A stretch of DNA of 64,000 bases, taken from assembly GCA_965279475.1 (NCBI GenBank), contig CBDIIA010000003.1:4464001-4528000 (forward strand), read 5' to 3'. This DNA comes from Pseudorhodoferax sp965279475. GTDB lineage: Bacteria; Pseudomonadota; Gammaproteobacteria; Burkholderiales; Burkholderiaceae_C. This document shows, piece by piece, positions 5,933 through 16,050 of this stretch. How positions within the stretch are numbered: position 1 is the stretch's first letter; every line of letters begins with the position of its first letter. Both the position numbers and the translations under genes were made by a program. The notes below the pieces were generated by a model. It searched no databases and had not been told where the DNA came from. It saw only the letters and a list, made by a program, of their open reading frames with translations.

Positions 5933-7345
5933 CTAGAACTTCGGCATGCCGCCACCGCCCAGGCCACCCAGGCCCTTCATCCCGCCCATCCGCTTCATCA
6001 TCTTCATCAGGCCGCCACCCTTCATCTTCTTCATCATGTCCTGCATCTGGCCGAACTCGTTGAGCATGCGGTTGACTTCCTGCACCTGCACCCCGGCGCC
6101 GGCGGCGATGCGGCGCTTGCGGGTGGCCTTGATCAGGTCGGGCTTGCGGCGTTCGAGCGGGGTCATGCTGTGGATGATGCCTTCCTTGCGGCGGATGTCG
6201 CGCTCGGCGCGGTCCATGTCGACCTGGCCGGCCTTGGCGGTCATCTGGCTGGGCAGTTTCTCCATCAGGCTCGACAGGCCACCCATCTGCTTCATCTGCT
6301 GGATCTGGCCCAGGAAGTCGTTCAGATCGAAACTCTCGCCACTCTTGACCTTGGCCGCCAGCTTCTGCGCCGCCGCCACGTCGACGCCGGCCGTCACCTG
6401 TTCGACCAGGGCGACGATGTCGCCCATGCCCAGGACGCGGCCGGCATGGCGCTCGGCGTCGAACACCTCGAGGCCGTCGATCTTCTCGCTGGTGCCGGCG
6501 AACTTGATCGGCGCACCGGTGATGTGGCGCACCGACAGCGCCGCGCCACCGCGCGAATCACCGTCGGTCTTGGTCAGCACGATGCCGGTCAGCGGCAACG
6601 CATCGGAGAAGGCCTTGGCGGTGTTCACCGCGTCCTGGCCCTGCATCGCGTCGACGACGAACAGCGTCTCGACCGGGTTCAGCGCCGCATGCAGTTCGCG
6701 GATCTCCTGCATCAGCGCTTCGTCGATGGCCAGCCGGCCGGCGGTGTCGACCAGCAGCACGTCGATGTAGTGGCGCCGGGCGTAGTCGAGCGCGGCGCGG
6801 GCGATGTCGAGCGGCTTCTGGTCGCCGGTGCTCGGAAACCACTCGGCACCCGCCTGCTTGGTGACGGTCTTCAGCTGCTCGATGGCGGCGGGGCGGTACA
6901 CGTCGGCCGACACGGTCAGCACCTTCTTGCGGCGCTTCTCGATCAGGTGCTTGGCCAGCTTGGCCGTGGTCGTGGTCTTGCCCGCGCCCTGCAGGCCGGC
7001 CATCAGGATCACGGCCGGCGGCTGGGCTGCGAGGTTGATGTCGACCGAGCCGATGATCTGCCCGGTGACCGGATCGCGGCCCTGGCCCATGGTCGCGGCC
7101 AGTTCGCGGTTGACGATGCCCACCAGGGCCTGCCCGGGCGACAGCGAACCCATCACCTCCTGCCCCAGCGCCTTCTCCTTCACGCGCGCGATGAAGTCGC
7201 GCACCACCGGCAGCGCCACGTCGGCCTCGAGCAGGGCCATGCGCACCTCGCGCAGCATGTCGGACACGTTGGCCTCGGTGATGCGGGCCTGGCCACGGAT
7301 TTCCTTGACCAGACGGGACAGTTTTTCAGTGAGGGCGGAGGCCAT
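5933..7345 (-). CDS. ffh: Signal recognition particle protein Ffh
   Basis: GTPase that binds 4.5S RNA and signal sequences and hands ribosomes to FtsY at the inner membrane. The start is taken at the ATG at 7345 (MASALTEKLSRLVKEIRG); the frame extends 14 codons further without family support. The 470-residue product has the N domain, the G domain with GLQGAGKTTTTAKLAKHL near residue 106, DTAGR near 191 and TKTDGDSRGG near 246. The Met-rich M domain ends in a Gly/Met/Lys tail (GLMKMMKRMGGMKG). It is complete and of normal length. The 86 bp to the divergent ypjD-like gene must hold both promoters. Confidence 0.97.
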   Translation of the reverse strand: MASALTEKLSRLVKEIRGQARITEANVSDMLREVRMALLEADVALPVVRDFIARVKEKALGQEVMGSLSPGQALVGIVNRELAATMGQGRDPVTGQIIGSVDINLAAQPPAVILMAGLQGAGKTTTTAKLAKHLIEKRRKKVLTVSADVYRPAAIEQLKTVTKQAGAEWFPSTGDQKPLDIARAALDYARRHYIDVLLVDTAGRLAIDEALMQEIRELHAALNPVETLFVVDAMQGQDAVNTAKAFSDALPLTGIVLTKTDGDSRGGAALSVRHITGAPIKFAGTSEKIDGLEVFDAERHAGRVLGMGDIVALVEQVTAGVDVAAAQKLAAKVKSGESFDLNDFLGQIQQMKQMGGLSSLMEKLPSQMTAKAGQVDMDRAERDIRRKEGIIHSMTPLERRKPDLIKATRKRRIAAGAGVQVQEVNRMLNEFGQMQDMMKKMKGGGLMKMMKRMGGMKGLGGLGGGGMPKF

Positions 7346-7431
7346 GGGGATCTTTCGCTCACGGGGAGCAGGACGGGACAAGGGCAAAAGCGACAGCGCG
7401 CGGCAGCGGGGCGAAACGCTAAACTGTGCCC

Positions 7432-8244
7432 ATGATTTTACCGAGTGTGCCCCTGGCCACGGTGCTGCTGTCCGCCGCCGCTGCGGTGGCCTATGCGGTA
7501 CCGGCGGCCGCGGCCGGGCGCCTGGACGCGGCGGTCAGCCGCGGCGCGCTGCTGGCGGCCTGGCTGCTGCACGGCGTGGTGCTGTCCTGGGGTCTGCTGT
7601 TCGCCGGCGTGCCGCGCTTCGGTTTCGCGCCGGCGTTGTCGGTCACGGCCTGGCTGGTGCTGACGGTCTACGCGGTCGAGAGCCATCTGTTCCCGCAGTT
7701 GAAGACGCGTTGGGCCTTGGCGGCGCTGGGCGCGGCCACGGTGCTGCTGGCGCTGCTGTTTCCCGGCGCCGCGCTGCACGCCAGCGCCTCGCCGTGGCTG
7801 CCGATGCATTGGGCGCTGGGCATCGCCTCGTACGGCCTCTTCGCCGCCGCGGTGCTCCACGCCTGGCTGATGACGCGCACCGAACGCACGATGCGCCGCG
7901 CCGCCGGCTCCTACAGCGGCATCCCCTTGCTGACGCTCGAACGGCTGACCTTCCGCTTCGTGCAGGCGGGCTTCGTGCTGCTGTCGGCCACGCTGCTGGC
8001 CGGTTGGCTGTTCAGCGAGCAGCTGTACGGGCTGCAAGGCGCCGGCGGCTGGAAGTGGAACCACAAGACCGTGTTCTCGGTGCTGTCGTGGCTGACCTTC
8101 GCGGTGCTGCTGCTGGGCCGTGCGCGGTTCGGCTGGCGCGGCCGTACGGCCGTGCGGGTGCTGTACGCCGGCTCAGGGCTGCTGCTGCTGGCCTATGTCG
8201 GCTCGCGCTTCGTGCTCGAAGTCATCATCGGGCGGACCCCATGA
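7432..8244 (+). CDS. CcsA-like cytochrome c assembly membrane protein (YpjD type)
   Basis: A 270-residue integral membrane protein with about eight segments. It fits the CcsA/CcmC-like family (YpjD branch): a conserved Trp-containing loop, HWALGIASYGLFAAAVLHAW (a His-bearing segment), and a late WNHKTVFSVLSWLTF motif with the second conserved His. Family members handle heme or its export, but the role of the YpjD branch is not settled. The ATG at 7432 is chosen; a GTG lies two codons earlier. Its stop overlaps the next start (ATGA), so it is cotranslated with the PP0621-type gene. The order ffh / ypjD / PP0621 / pilS / pilR is usual in Burkholderiales. Confidence 0.85.
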   Translation: MILPSVPLATVLLSAAAAVAYAVPAAAAGRLDAAVSRGALLAAWLLHGVVLSWGLLFAGVPRFGFAPALSVTAWLVLTVYAVESHLFPQLKTRWALAALGAATVLLALLFPGAALHASASPWLPMHWALGIASYGLFAAAVLHAWLMTRTERTMRRAAGSYSGIPLLTLERLTFRFVQAGFVLLSATLLAGWLFSEQLYGLQGAGGWKWNHKTVFSVLSWLTFAVLLLGRARFGWRGRTAVRVLYAGSGLLLLAYVGSRFVLEVIIGRTP

Positions 8245-8468
8245 AGCTGCTGCTGGTGTTGCTGGTCGTGCTGTTCGGCGTGTGGCTGTGGCGCTCGCGC
8301 CGCCCGCCGCCACCCAGCCCGCCGCGGCGCGACCCGGCGGCCAAGCCGGGCGCCGCCGAGATGGTGCGCTGCGCGGTCTGCGGCCTGCACCTGCCCCAGG
8401 CCGACGCGCAACTCACCGCACGCGGCGCCTACTGCAGCGTCGAGCACCGCCAGCAGATCGAACGGTGA
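8241..8468 (+). CDS. PP0621-family small metal-binding protein
   Basis: A 75-residue protein whose ATG overlaps the stop of the preceding gene. It has one N-terminal membrane segment (LLLVLLVVLFGVWLW), a Pro/Arg-rich linker, and a C-terminal domain with MVRCAVCGLHLP and ARGAYCSVEH. The CxxC plus a later Cys and His form a likely zinc site. This is the arrangement of the PP0621 family, found between the CcsA-like gene and pilS in many betaproteobacteria. The function is unknown; the coupling suggests a role with the membrane protein upstream or with the PilS/PilR genes. Confidence 0.8.
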   Translation: MKLLLVLLVVLFGVWLWRSRRPPPPSPPRRDPAAKPGAAEMVRCAVCGLHLPQADAQLTARGAYCSVEHRQQIER

Positions 8469-8473
8469 TCCGC

Positions 8474-10216
8474 ATGACGGCGCTGCCCGAGCCCTACGCC
8501 TACTCCCGGTTCGGTACCGCAACGCTCGACGCCACGGCCCTGGTGGCCGACCCGAGCGACCTGGCGATGCTGCGGCTGTGGTACGGCTTCATGACCACGC
8601 GCGCCAGCATCGCGCTGGCGATCCTGCTGCTGCAGGGCACGCTGTACGCGCTGGGCCAGCCGGTGCCGGTGTGGCTGCTGGTGCTGTGCGCCGGCTATTT
8701 CGCCAGCGCGCTGGCGGTGCGCCTGATCGCCCGGCCGCGCCTGCCCAGGAACAGCCTCGACCCGGTGTGGCTGATGACCATCGGCGTCGACATGGTGCTG
8801 TTCTCGACGCTGCACTTCTTCCAGTCGAGCAACATCAACTACACGCCGCTGCTCGGCGTGCCGGTGCTGCTGGCGGCGGTGCTAGGCTCGCGCCTGATGG
8901 CGCTAGGCACCGCGGCCACCATCACGCTGCTGCTGCTGACCGACGCCTGGTGGCTGTCGACGCTGGGCGCCGGCGACAGCGCCACGCGCTACATGCAGAC
9001 CGGCCTCACCGGCCTGGGTTATCTGCTGGTCGCCTTTCTCGTCAACCAGCTGGCGGCGCGCCTGGTCCGCGAGGAGCAGCTGGCCCTGCGCAGCCAGCAG
9101 GCGGCCAAGCTGCAGACCCAGGTGAACGAACTGGTGATCGAGACCCTGTCCGACGGCGTGCTGGTGGTCGACGCGGGCGGCATGTCGCGCGCGGCCAATC
9201 CGGCGGCCCGGCTGCTGCTGGGATCGGGCAGCGCCAACAGCCGCGACCCGCTGGCGCTGACCGCCGAGTCGGGCTGGCAGCCGCTGCTCGAGCTGGCGCT
9301 GCGCACCTTCGCACGCGAAAGCGCCCAGGTCGCCGACATCACCTTGCGTTATCCCGGCAAGAGCGCGCGCCGGGTCCGCGTGCGCACGCGGATGACCGAG
9401 ACGCACGGGCTGCAGAACGAAAGCCTGTGCGTGATGTTCCTGCACGACCTGCGCGAGACCGAGGCGCGGCTGCGCACCGAGAAGATGGCGGCGATGGGTC
9501 GCATGTCGGCGGCGGTGGCGCACGAAATCCGCAACCCGCTGGCCGCCATCACGCAGGCCAACGCGCTGCTCGACGAAGACCTGCACGACGGCGGCCAGAA
9601 GCAGCTGACGCTGATGATCCAGCAGAACGCGCAGCGGCTGTCGAAGATCGTCGACGAGGTGCTCGACATCGCGCGGGTGCCCGCACCGGGCCGCACCGCG
9701 CCACCCAGCCTGGTGCTGGACGAGACCGTGACGTCGATCTGCCACGACTGGATGCGCCAGATGCCGCAGGAACGCCGTGTGCATCTGGCGATGGGCACGC
9801 TCGGCCTGCCGGTCGACTTCGACACCGACCACCTGCGCCGCGTGCTGGTCAACCTGCTCGACAACGCGCTGCGCTACGTGAGCGGCGGGCCGAGTTCGAT
9901 CCAGGTGTCGACCCGGCTCTCGCCCGACCGCCGCTCGAGCCTGCAGGTGTGGAGCGACGGGCCGCCGATGGAGCACTCGGTCGAGCAGCATCTGTTCGAG
10001 CCGTTCTTCTCGTCGGAGAGCCGCTCGAGCGGCCTGGGGTTGTACATTTGTCGGGAACTGTGCGAGCGCCACCGCGCGACCATCGGCTACCAGCGCACGA
10101 CGCGCTCCGCCGGTGCAAAACTGGTACCAGGCAATGAATTCTTCGTCAACTTCCGCCCCCCCAAGCCGCTGGCGGGAACCGGCAAGGACAGCTCGTCCGA
10201 ACTGCAGCTGACGTGA
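8474..10216 (+). CDS. pilS: PilS-type sensor histidine kinase
   Basis: A 580-residue histidine kinase. The first ~200 residues hold about six membrane segments, next comes a PAS-like region (LSDGVLVVDAGGMSRAANPAA), then the dimerisation domain with AAVAHEIRNPLAAI (phosphorylated His) and the ATPase domain with LLDNALRYV (N box), and FEPFFSSESRSSGLGLYICREL (F and G2 boxes). In Pseudomonas, PilS with PilR controls the pilin gene pilA, and family position suggests the same here. The G1 box (VWSDGPPM) differs from the usual DNGPG but keeps the Asp. The ATG at 8474 lies just after the stop of the previous gene. Confidence 0.92.
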   Translation: MTALPEPYAYSRFGTATLDATALVADPSDLAMLRLWYGFMTTRASIALAILLLQGTLYALGQPVPVWLLVLCAGYFASALAVRLIARPRLPRNSLDPVWLMTIGVDMVLFSTLHFFQSSNINYTPLLGVPVLLAAVLGSRLMALGTAATITLLLLTDAWWLSTLGAGDSATRYMQTGLTGLGYLLVAFLVNQLAARLVREEQLALRSQQAAKLQTQVNELVIETLSDGVLVVDAGGMSRAANPAARLLLGSGSANSRDPLALTAESGWQPLLELALRTFARESAQVADITLRYPGKSARRVRVRTRMTETHGLQNESLCVMFLHDLRETEARLRTEKMAAMGRMSAAVAHEIRNPLAAITQANALLDEDLHDGGQKQLTLMIQQNAQRLSKIVDEVLDIARVPAPGRTAPPSLVLDETVTSICHDWMRQMPQERRVHLAMGTLGLPVDFDTDHLRRVLVNLLDNALRYVSGGPSSIQVSTRLSPDRRSSLQVWSDGPPMEHSVEQHLFEPFFSSESRSSGLGLYICRELCERHRATIGYQRTTRSAGAKLVPGNEFFVNFRPPKPLAGTGKDSSSELQLT

Positions 10217-10313
10217 TGGCACCCGCGTCCGTGTCCGCCTTCGTTTTCGCCTTCGTCTGCGATCGCATGCCGCGTTCGGCGCGGGCCGCGCACGCAACCA
10301 CCGGAGCGCCGGC

Positions 10314-11828
<1,515 letters not shown>

Positions 11829-11834
11829 GACATC

Positions 11835-11926
11835 CCCCAGCCTGCGCGCACTGCGTGTCGCTTCGCCAACCCCCTTTGCAAGGGGGCAACACCAGCGGCC
11901 CGGCAAAGCCGGTTCCGCGGTGTTCG
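11835..11926 (+). repeat. Dispersed intergenic repeat, copy 1
   Basis: This stretch between pilR and ampD shares two blocks with 43187-43350 in inverted orientation: CTGCGCGCACTGCGTGTCGC and, further on, GGGGGCAACACCAGCGGCCC continued to CCGCGGTGTTC with one mismatch in 43. A short palindrome (CCCCCTTTGCAAGGGGG, 11870-11886) sits between the blocks here. No open frame or transposase is linked to it. Confidence 0.75.
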
Positions 11927-11996
11927 CGCGAAGGAATCCGGCCTTGCTTCAACGACTGCGCGGCATCTTCTCGCTGCTTGCCGATGGATCGCTGAG

Positions 11997-12629
11997 ATGG
12001 ATGCATCGGCGTTGTGGGAGGACGGCTGGTACCGCTTTGCACGGCGGCAACCATCACCTAATTTTGGGCCACGGCCGACAGGGGCGCTGACCGACCTGAT
12101 CGTGCTGCATTCGATCAGCCTGCCGCCCGGCGTGTACGGCGGCGACGAGGTGCTGGCGCTGTTCGACAACCGGCTCGACTGGGACGCGCACCCCTACTTC
12201 ACGTCGATCCGCGGGCTGCAGGTGTCGGCGCATTTCTTCATCCGACGCAACGGCGAGTTGTGGCAGTTCGTCGACTGCGGTGCGCGGGCCTGGCACGCCG
12301 GGCGCTCGTGCTACCGGGGCCGCGAGGAATGCAACGACGACTCGATCGGCATCGAGCTCGAAGGCCTGGAAGGCGGTCCGTTCGAAGCCGAGCAGTACGA
12401 CAGCCTGATCGGCCTGTGCGCCGCGATCGGCCAGCGTTATCCGGTCGCACATGTGGCCGGCCACGAGCACATCGCACCGGGCCGCAAGGCCGACCCGGGC
12501 GCGGGTTTCGACTGGCGGGCGCTGCAACGCGGCCTGGGTTGGGACGATCGGATGTTCCCCGCTGTTGCGGGGTCGACACAGCCGCCATGCAGTGGGTCGC
12601 CGGGTCCGGCGGCCATGCCACCGGGGTGA
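11997..12629 (+). CDS. ampD: 1,6-anhydro-N-acetylmuramyl-L-alanine amidase AmpD
   Basis: A cytoplasmic zinc amidase that removes the stem peptide from 1,6-anhydroMurNAc during peptidoglycan recycling, and so lowers the signal for AmpR-type beta-lactamase induction. The 210-residue product carries the amidase_2 pattern: LIVLHSISLPPG (zinc His), VSAHFFIRRNGELWQFV, ARAWHAGRS, NDDSIGIELEG (catalytic Glu) and VAGHEHIAPGRKADPG (second His and the Asp ligand). The C-terminal ~30 residues (after GWDDRMFP) are Pro/Ser/Gly-rich and probably disordered. The gene begins 168 bp after pilR. Confidence 0.95.
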   Translation: MDASALWEDGWYRFARRQPSPNFGPRPTGALTDLIVLHSISLPPGVYGGDEVLALFDNRLDWDAHPYFTSIRGLQVSAHFFIRRNGELWQFVDCGARAWHAGRSCYRGREECNDDSIGIELEGLEGGPFEAEQYDSLIGLCAAIGQRYPVAHVAGHEHIAPGRKADPGAGFDWRALQRGLGWDDRMFPAVAGSTQPPCSGSPGPAAMPPG

Positions 12630-12823
12630 CCTGAAGCTCGCTGCGGCGCAGCACGCAGCACCGGCGCAGGCTGGCGGGGCAAACCGGCCCGGGAGGCGCG
12701 CCCATGCTCGCTCCGGACACCGAACCCACGGCCCGGACTGGCTTGGCGGCAAGCGGCGTCAAGCCGCTCGCGCGAACCGAAAACCAAGCCGCGCCGAGCG
12801 TTTTTTTCGCTACGCGACGGGGC
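12630..12823. other. GC-rich intergenic stretch before the nrdA promoter
   Basis: About 190 bp between ampD and the nrdA control region. It is GC-rich, with short Cys/Ala-coding-like shadows only; I see no supported gene, no attC and no strong terminator. A T7 run at 12801-12807 follows a GC-rich patch (CCGCGCCGAGCG) and might end ampD transcription, but no clear stem is present. Confidence 0.4.
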
Positions 12824-12878
12824 TTGCAGATACACTACAGGTAGTGGTTAAATCCGCTTTAGCCCCCAGATATAGCGT
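12824..12878 (+). promoter_or_regulatory. nrdA promoter with two NrdR-box-like sites
   Basis: TTGCAG (12824-12829) and TTAAAT (12848-12853), 18 bp apart, fit a sigma-70 promoter. A palindrome CACTACAGGTAGTG lies between them (box 1, 12832-12847). A second, weaker site CCCAGATATAGCGT follows (box 2, 12863-12878). The two 16-bp boxes begin 31 bp apart, the three-helical-turn spacing known for the ATP-cone repressor NrdR, which controls ribonucleotide reductase genes. Box 1 overlaps the promoter spacer, so bound repressor would block it. nrdR itself is not in the window. Confidence 0.7.
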
Positions 12879-12968
12879 ACGCGAAGCGCGACGCTTCGAC
12901 CGAAGATTCCCCCTCCGCGCCGGCCCTTGCAGCCCGCCGGATTCTCACCTCGACCAACGAAGGAAGAC

Positions 12969-15914
12969 ATGCAAACCGCATTGAACATCCCGTCCACCCT
13001 CCAGAGCCACCAGCCCGTTGCGCGCAGCCCTTCCGCTGGCGACAACGCGGCCCACAGCACGCTGGCCAACTACCAGATCATCCGCCGCAACGGCGCGGTC
13101 GTGCCGTTCGAGCCGAACAAGATCGCGGTCGCGATGATGAAGGCCTTCCTGGCCGTGCATGGCACGCAAGGTGCAGCATCGGCCAGCGTGCGCGAGGTGG
13201 TGGACAACCTGACGCAAGGCGTGGTGCGCGCGATGGTGCGCTCGCGTCCGGGCGGCGGCACCTTCCACATCGAGGACGTGCAGGACCAGGTCGAACTCGG
13301 CCTGATGCGCGGCGGGCACCACGAGATCGCCCGCGCCTACGTGCTGTACCGCGAACGCCGCACGCAGGAGCGCGCCCGCCAGAACGTGCAGGCCGTGCCG
13401 GCTGCGCCCGCCCTGCATGTGCTGGACGGCGGCCAGCGCGTGGCGCTGGATCTGGCCCGGCTGCAACAGCTGATCGAACAGGCCTGCGCCGGCCTGGGCG
13501 TCGACGTCAAGCCCGACCCCATCGTCGCCGAGACGATGCGCAACCTGTACGACGGCGTGCCGATCGAAGAGGTCTACAAGGCCGCCATCCTGGCCGCCCG
13601 CACGCTGATCGAGAAGGACCCCGACTACACCTACGCGACCGCGCGCCTGCTGCTGCACACGATCGCCAAAGAAGTGCTGGGCGCCGAGGCCACGCAGGGC
13701 GAGATGGCCGAGCGTTATGCCGAGTACTTCCCGCAATACATCAAGAAGGGCGTGGATGCCGAACTGCTCGACGACAAGCTGCTGCAGTACGACCTGAAGC
13801 GCCTGGGCCTGGCCCTGAAGGCCGAGCGCGACCTGAAGTTCGACTACCTCGGCCTGCAGACGCTTTACGACCGTTACTTCCTGCACATCCGCAAGACCCG
13901 CATCGAGCTGCCGCAGGCGTTCTTCATGCGCGTGGCGATGGGCCTGGCGCTGAACGAGATCGACCGCGAAGCCCGCGCCATCGAGTTCTACGAAGTGCTG
14001 TCGTCGTTCGACTTCATGTCGAGCACGCCCACGCTATTCAATGCCGGCACGCAGCGCTCGCAGCTGTCGTCGTGCTACCTCACCACGGTGCCCGACGACC
14101 TGGACGGCATCTACGAATCGATCAAGGAAAACGCGCTGCTGTCGAAGTTTGCCGGCGGCCTGGGCAACGACTGGACGCGTGTGCGCGCGCTGGGCTCGCA
14201 CATCAAGGGCACCAACGGCGAATCGCAGGGCGTCGTGCCGTTCCTGAAGGTGGTCAACGACACCGCCGTGGCGGTGAACCAGGGCGGCAAGCGCAAGGGC
14301 GCGGTCTGCACCTACCTGGAAAGCTGGCACCTGGACATCGAGGAGTTCCTCGAGCTGCGCAAGAACACGGGCGACGACCGCCGCCGCACGCACGACATGA
14401 ACACCGCCAACTGGATACCCGACCTGTTCATGCGCCGCGTGATCGAAGGCGGCCACTGGACGCTGTTCTCGCCGTCGAACGTGCCCGACCTGCACGACAA
14501 GTTCGGCGCCGAATTCGAGACCGCCTACGTCGCCTACGAAGAGAAGGCCGCCCGCGGCGAGATCACGCCGTCGCGCCGGCTGCAGGCCGCCGACCTGTGG
14601 CGCAAGATGCTGACGATGCTGTTCGAGACCGGCCACCCCTGGATCACGTTCAAGGACGCCTGCAACGTGCGCTCGCCGCAGCAGCACGTGGGCGTGGTGC
14701 ACTCGTCCAACCTGTGCACCGAGATCACGCTGAACACCAGCGACACCGAAACCGCGGTCTGCAACCTTGGCTCGGTCAACCTGCTGCAGCATCTGAAGCC
14801 GGGTGCGACCGTCGGCGACCGCCAGACGCTGGACCACGACAAGCTGAAAAAGACGATCTCGACGGCGATGCGCATGCTCGACAACGTGATCGACATCAAC
14901 TACTACGCGGTCAAGAAGGCCCGCGACTCCAACCTGCGCCATCGCCCGGTGGGCCTGGGCCTGATGGGCTTCCAGGACAGCCTGTACGAGCTGCGTGTGC
15001 CCTACGCCAGCGAAGCGGCCGTGCAGTTCGCCGACGAATCGATGGAAGCGATCTGCTACTACGCCTACTGGGCGTCGACCGAACTCGCGCAGGAACGCGG
15101 CCGCTACACCAGCTACAAGGGCTCGCTGTGGGACCGCGGCGTGCTGCCGCTCGACACGCTCGACATGCTGAGCGAAGCCCGTGGTGGCTACGTCGAGGTC
15201 GACCGCTCGGCCACGCTCGACTGGGATGCGCTGCGCCAGAAGATCGCGGCCGACGGCATGCGCAACTCCAACTGCGTGGCGATCGCGCCGACCGCGACCA
15301 TCTCCAACATCATCGGCGTCGACGCATCGATCGAACCCTGCTTCGGCAACCTGTCTGTCAAGTCGAACCTGTCGGGCGAGTTCACGGTGATCAACAGCTA
15401 CCTGGTGCGTGACCTGAAGCGCATCGGCTTGTGGGACGACGTGATGGTGATGGACCTGAAGCACTTCGACGGATCGCTGGAACCCATCGACCGCGTGCCG
15501 CAGGAGATCAAGTCGCTGTACGCGACCGCGTTCGAGGTCGAGACCACGTGGCTGGTCGAGGCCGCGGCACGTCGCCAGAAGTGGATCGACCAGGCGCAAT
15601 CGCTCAACATCTACATGGCCGGCGCATCGGGCAAGAAGCTCGACGACACCTACAAGCTCGCGTGGAAACGCGGACTCAAGACCACCTACTACCTGCGCAC
15701 GCGCGGTGCCACGCACGCCGAGAAATCGACCGTCACCGCAGGCCGCATGAACTCGGTCTCGTCGGGTGGCGAAGGCCAGGTGAAGATGAGCGCGCTCGAT
15801 GCCGCTGCTGCGGCCGCGCGCAAGCAGATCGAAGCCCAGGTGCTGTCCGCATCGCCTGCGACCGACATCCAGTTCTGTGGCGTTGACGATCCCACTTGCG
15901 AGGCATGCCAGTGA
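12969..15914 (+). CDS. nrdA: Ribonucleoside-diphosphate reductase alpha subunit NrdA (class Ia)
   Basis: Large subunit of the enzyme that makes deoxyribonucleotides; it works with NrdB encoded next. The 981-residue product starts at the ATG at 12969 after GAAGGAAGA. An ATP-cone (IIRRNGAVVPFEPNKIAVAM) at residues 37-130 binds the ATP/dATP activity effector, and a second cone-like stretch follows (ALDLARLQQLIEQAC). The active site is complete: LSSCYLTTV (first redox Cys), SSNLCTEITL (Asn, radical Cys and Glu) and AVCNLGSVNL (second redox Cys). The tail ends DDPTCEACQ, the CxxC that passes electrons from thioredoxin. It is longer than E. coli NrdA because of the N-terminal part. Confidence 0.97.
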   Translation: MQTALNIPSTLQSHQPVARSPSAGDNAAHSTLANYQIIRRNGAVVPFEPNKIAVAMMKAFLAVHGTQGAASASVREVVDNLTQGVVRAMVRSRPGGGTFHIEDVQDQVELGLMRGGHHEIARAYVLYRERRTQERARQNVQAVPAAPALHVLDGGQRVALDLARLQQLIEQACAGLGVDVKPDPIVAETMRNLYDGVPIEEVYKAAILAARTLIEKDPDYTYATARLLLHTIAKEVLGAEATQGEMAERYAEYFPQYIKKGVDAELLDDKLLQYDLKRLGLALKAERDLKFDYLGLQTLYDRYFLHIRKTRIELPQAFFMRVAMGLALNEIDREARAIEFYEVLSSFDFMSSTPTLFNAGTQRSQLSSCYLTTVPDDLDGIYESIKENALLSKFAGGLGNDWTRVRALGSHIKGTNGESQGVVPFLKVVNDTAVAVNQGGKRKGAVCTYLESWHLDIEEFLELRKNTGDDRRRTHDMNTANWIPDLFMRRVIEGGHWTLFSPSNVPDLHDKFGAEFETAYVAYEEKAARGEITPSRRLQAADLWRKMLTMLFETGHPWITFKDACNVRSPQQHVGVVHSSNLCTEITLNTSDTETAVCNLGSVNLLQHLKPGATVGDRQTLDHDKLKKTISTAMRMLDNVIDINYYAVKKARDSNLRHRPVGLGLMGFQDSLYELRVPYASEAAVQFADESMEAICYYAYWASTELAQERGRYTSYKGSLWDRGVLPLDTLDMLSEARGGYVEVDRSATLDWDALRQKIAADGMRNSNCVAIAPTATISNIIGVDASIEPCFGNLSVKSNLSGEFTVINSYLVRDLKRIGLWDDVMVMDLKHFDGSLEPIDRVPQEIKSLYATAFEVETTWLVEAAARRQKWIDQAQSLNIYMAGASGKKLDDTYKLAWKRGLKTTYYLRTRGATHAEKSTVTAGRMNSVSSGGEGQVKMSALDAAAAAARKQIEAQVLSASPATDIQFCGVDDPTCEACQ

Positions 15915-15988
15915 TCCATGCGATGTTGCCGCGCGCATCGTTTGCAGACCTCTTGATGCGATGCTATTGAGCAACACAAAGTGATGGT

Positions 15989-16018
15989 GTCGGCAATGAT
16001 TACTTTTCATTTGCCGAC
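15989..16018 (+). other. Hairpin between nrdA and nrdB
   Basis: GTCGGCAA (15989-15996) and TTGCCGAC (16011-16018) are perfect inverted repeats around a 14-base loop. They lie in the 136-bp gap between the two reductase genes. No T run follows, so it is more likely an mRNA processing or stability element than a terminator; it could set the ratio of the two subunits. Confidence 0.5.
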
Positions 16019-16050
16019 GCCGCTTTCATAATCTCTCCACTGGAAAACCT

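Noticed and set aside
5894..7435. A 513-codon open frame antisense to ffh
   Set aside because: It is His/Gln/Leu/Asp-rich noise typical of the antisense of a high-GC gene; ffh on the other strand has all family motifs.
13000..16000. Long antisense frames across nrdA
   Set aside because: They are rich in Arg, His, Gln and Val with no family features; they reflect GC-rich third positions.
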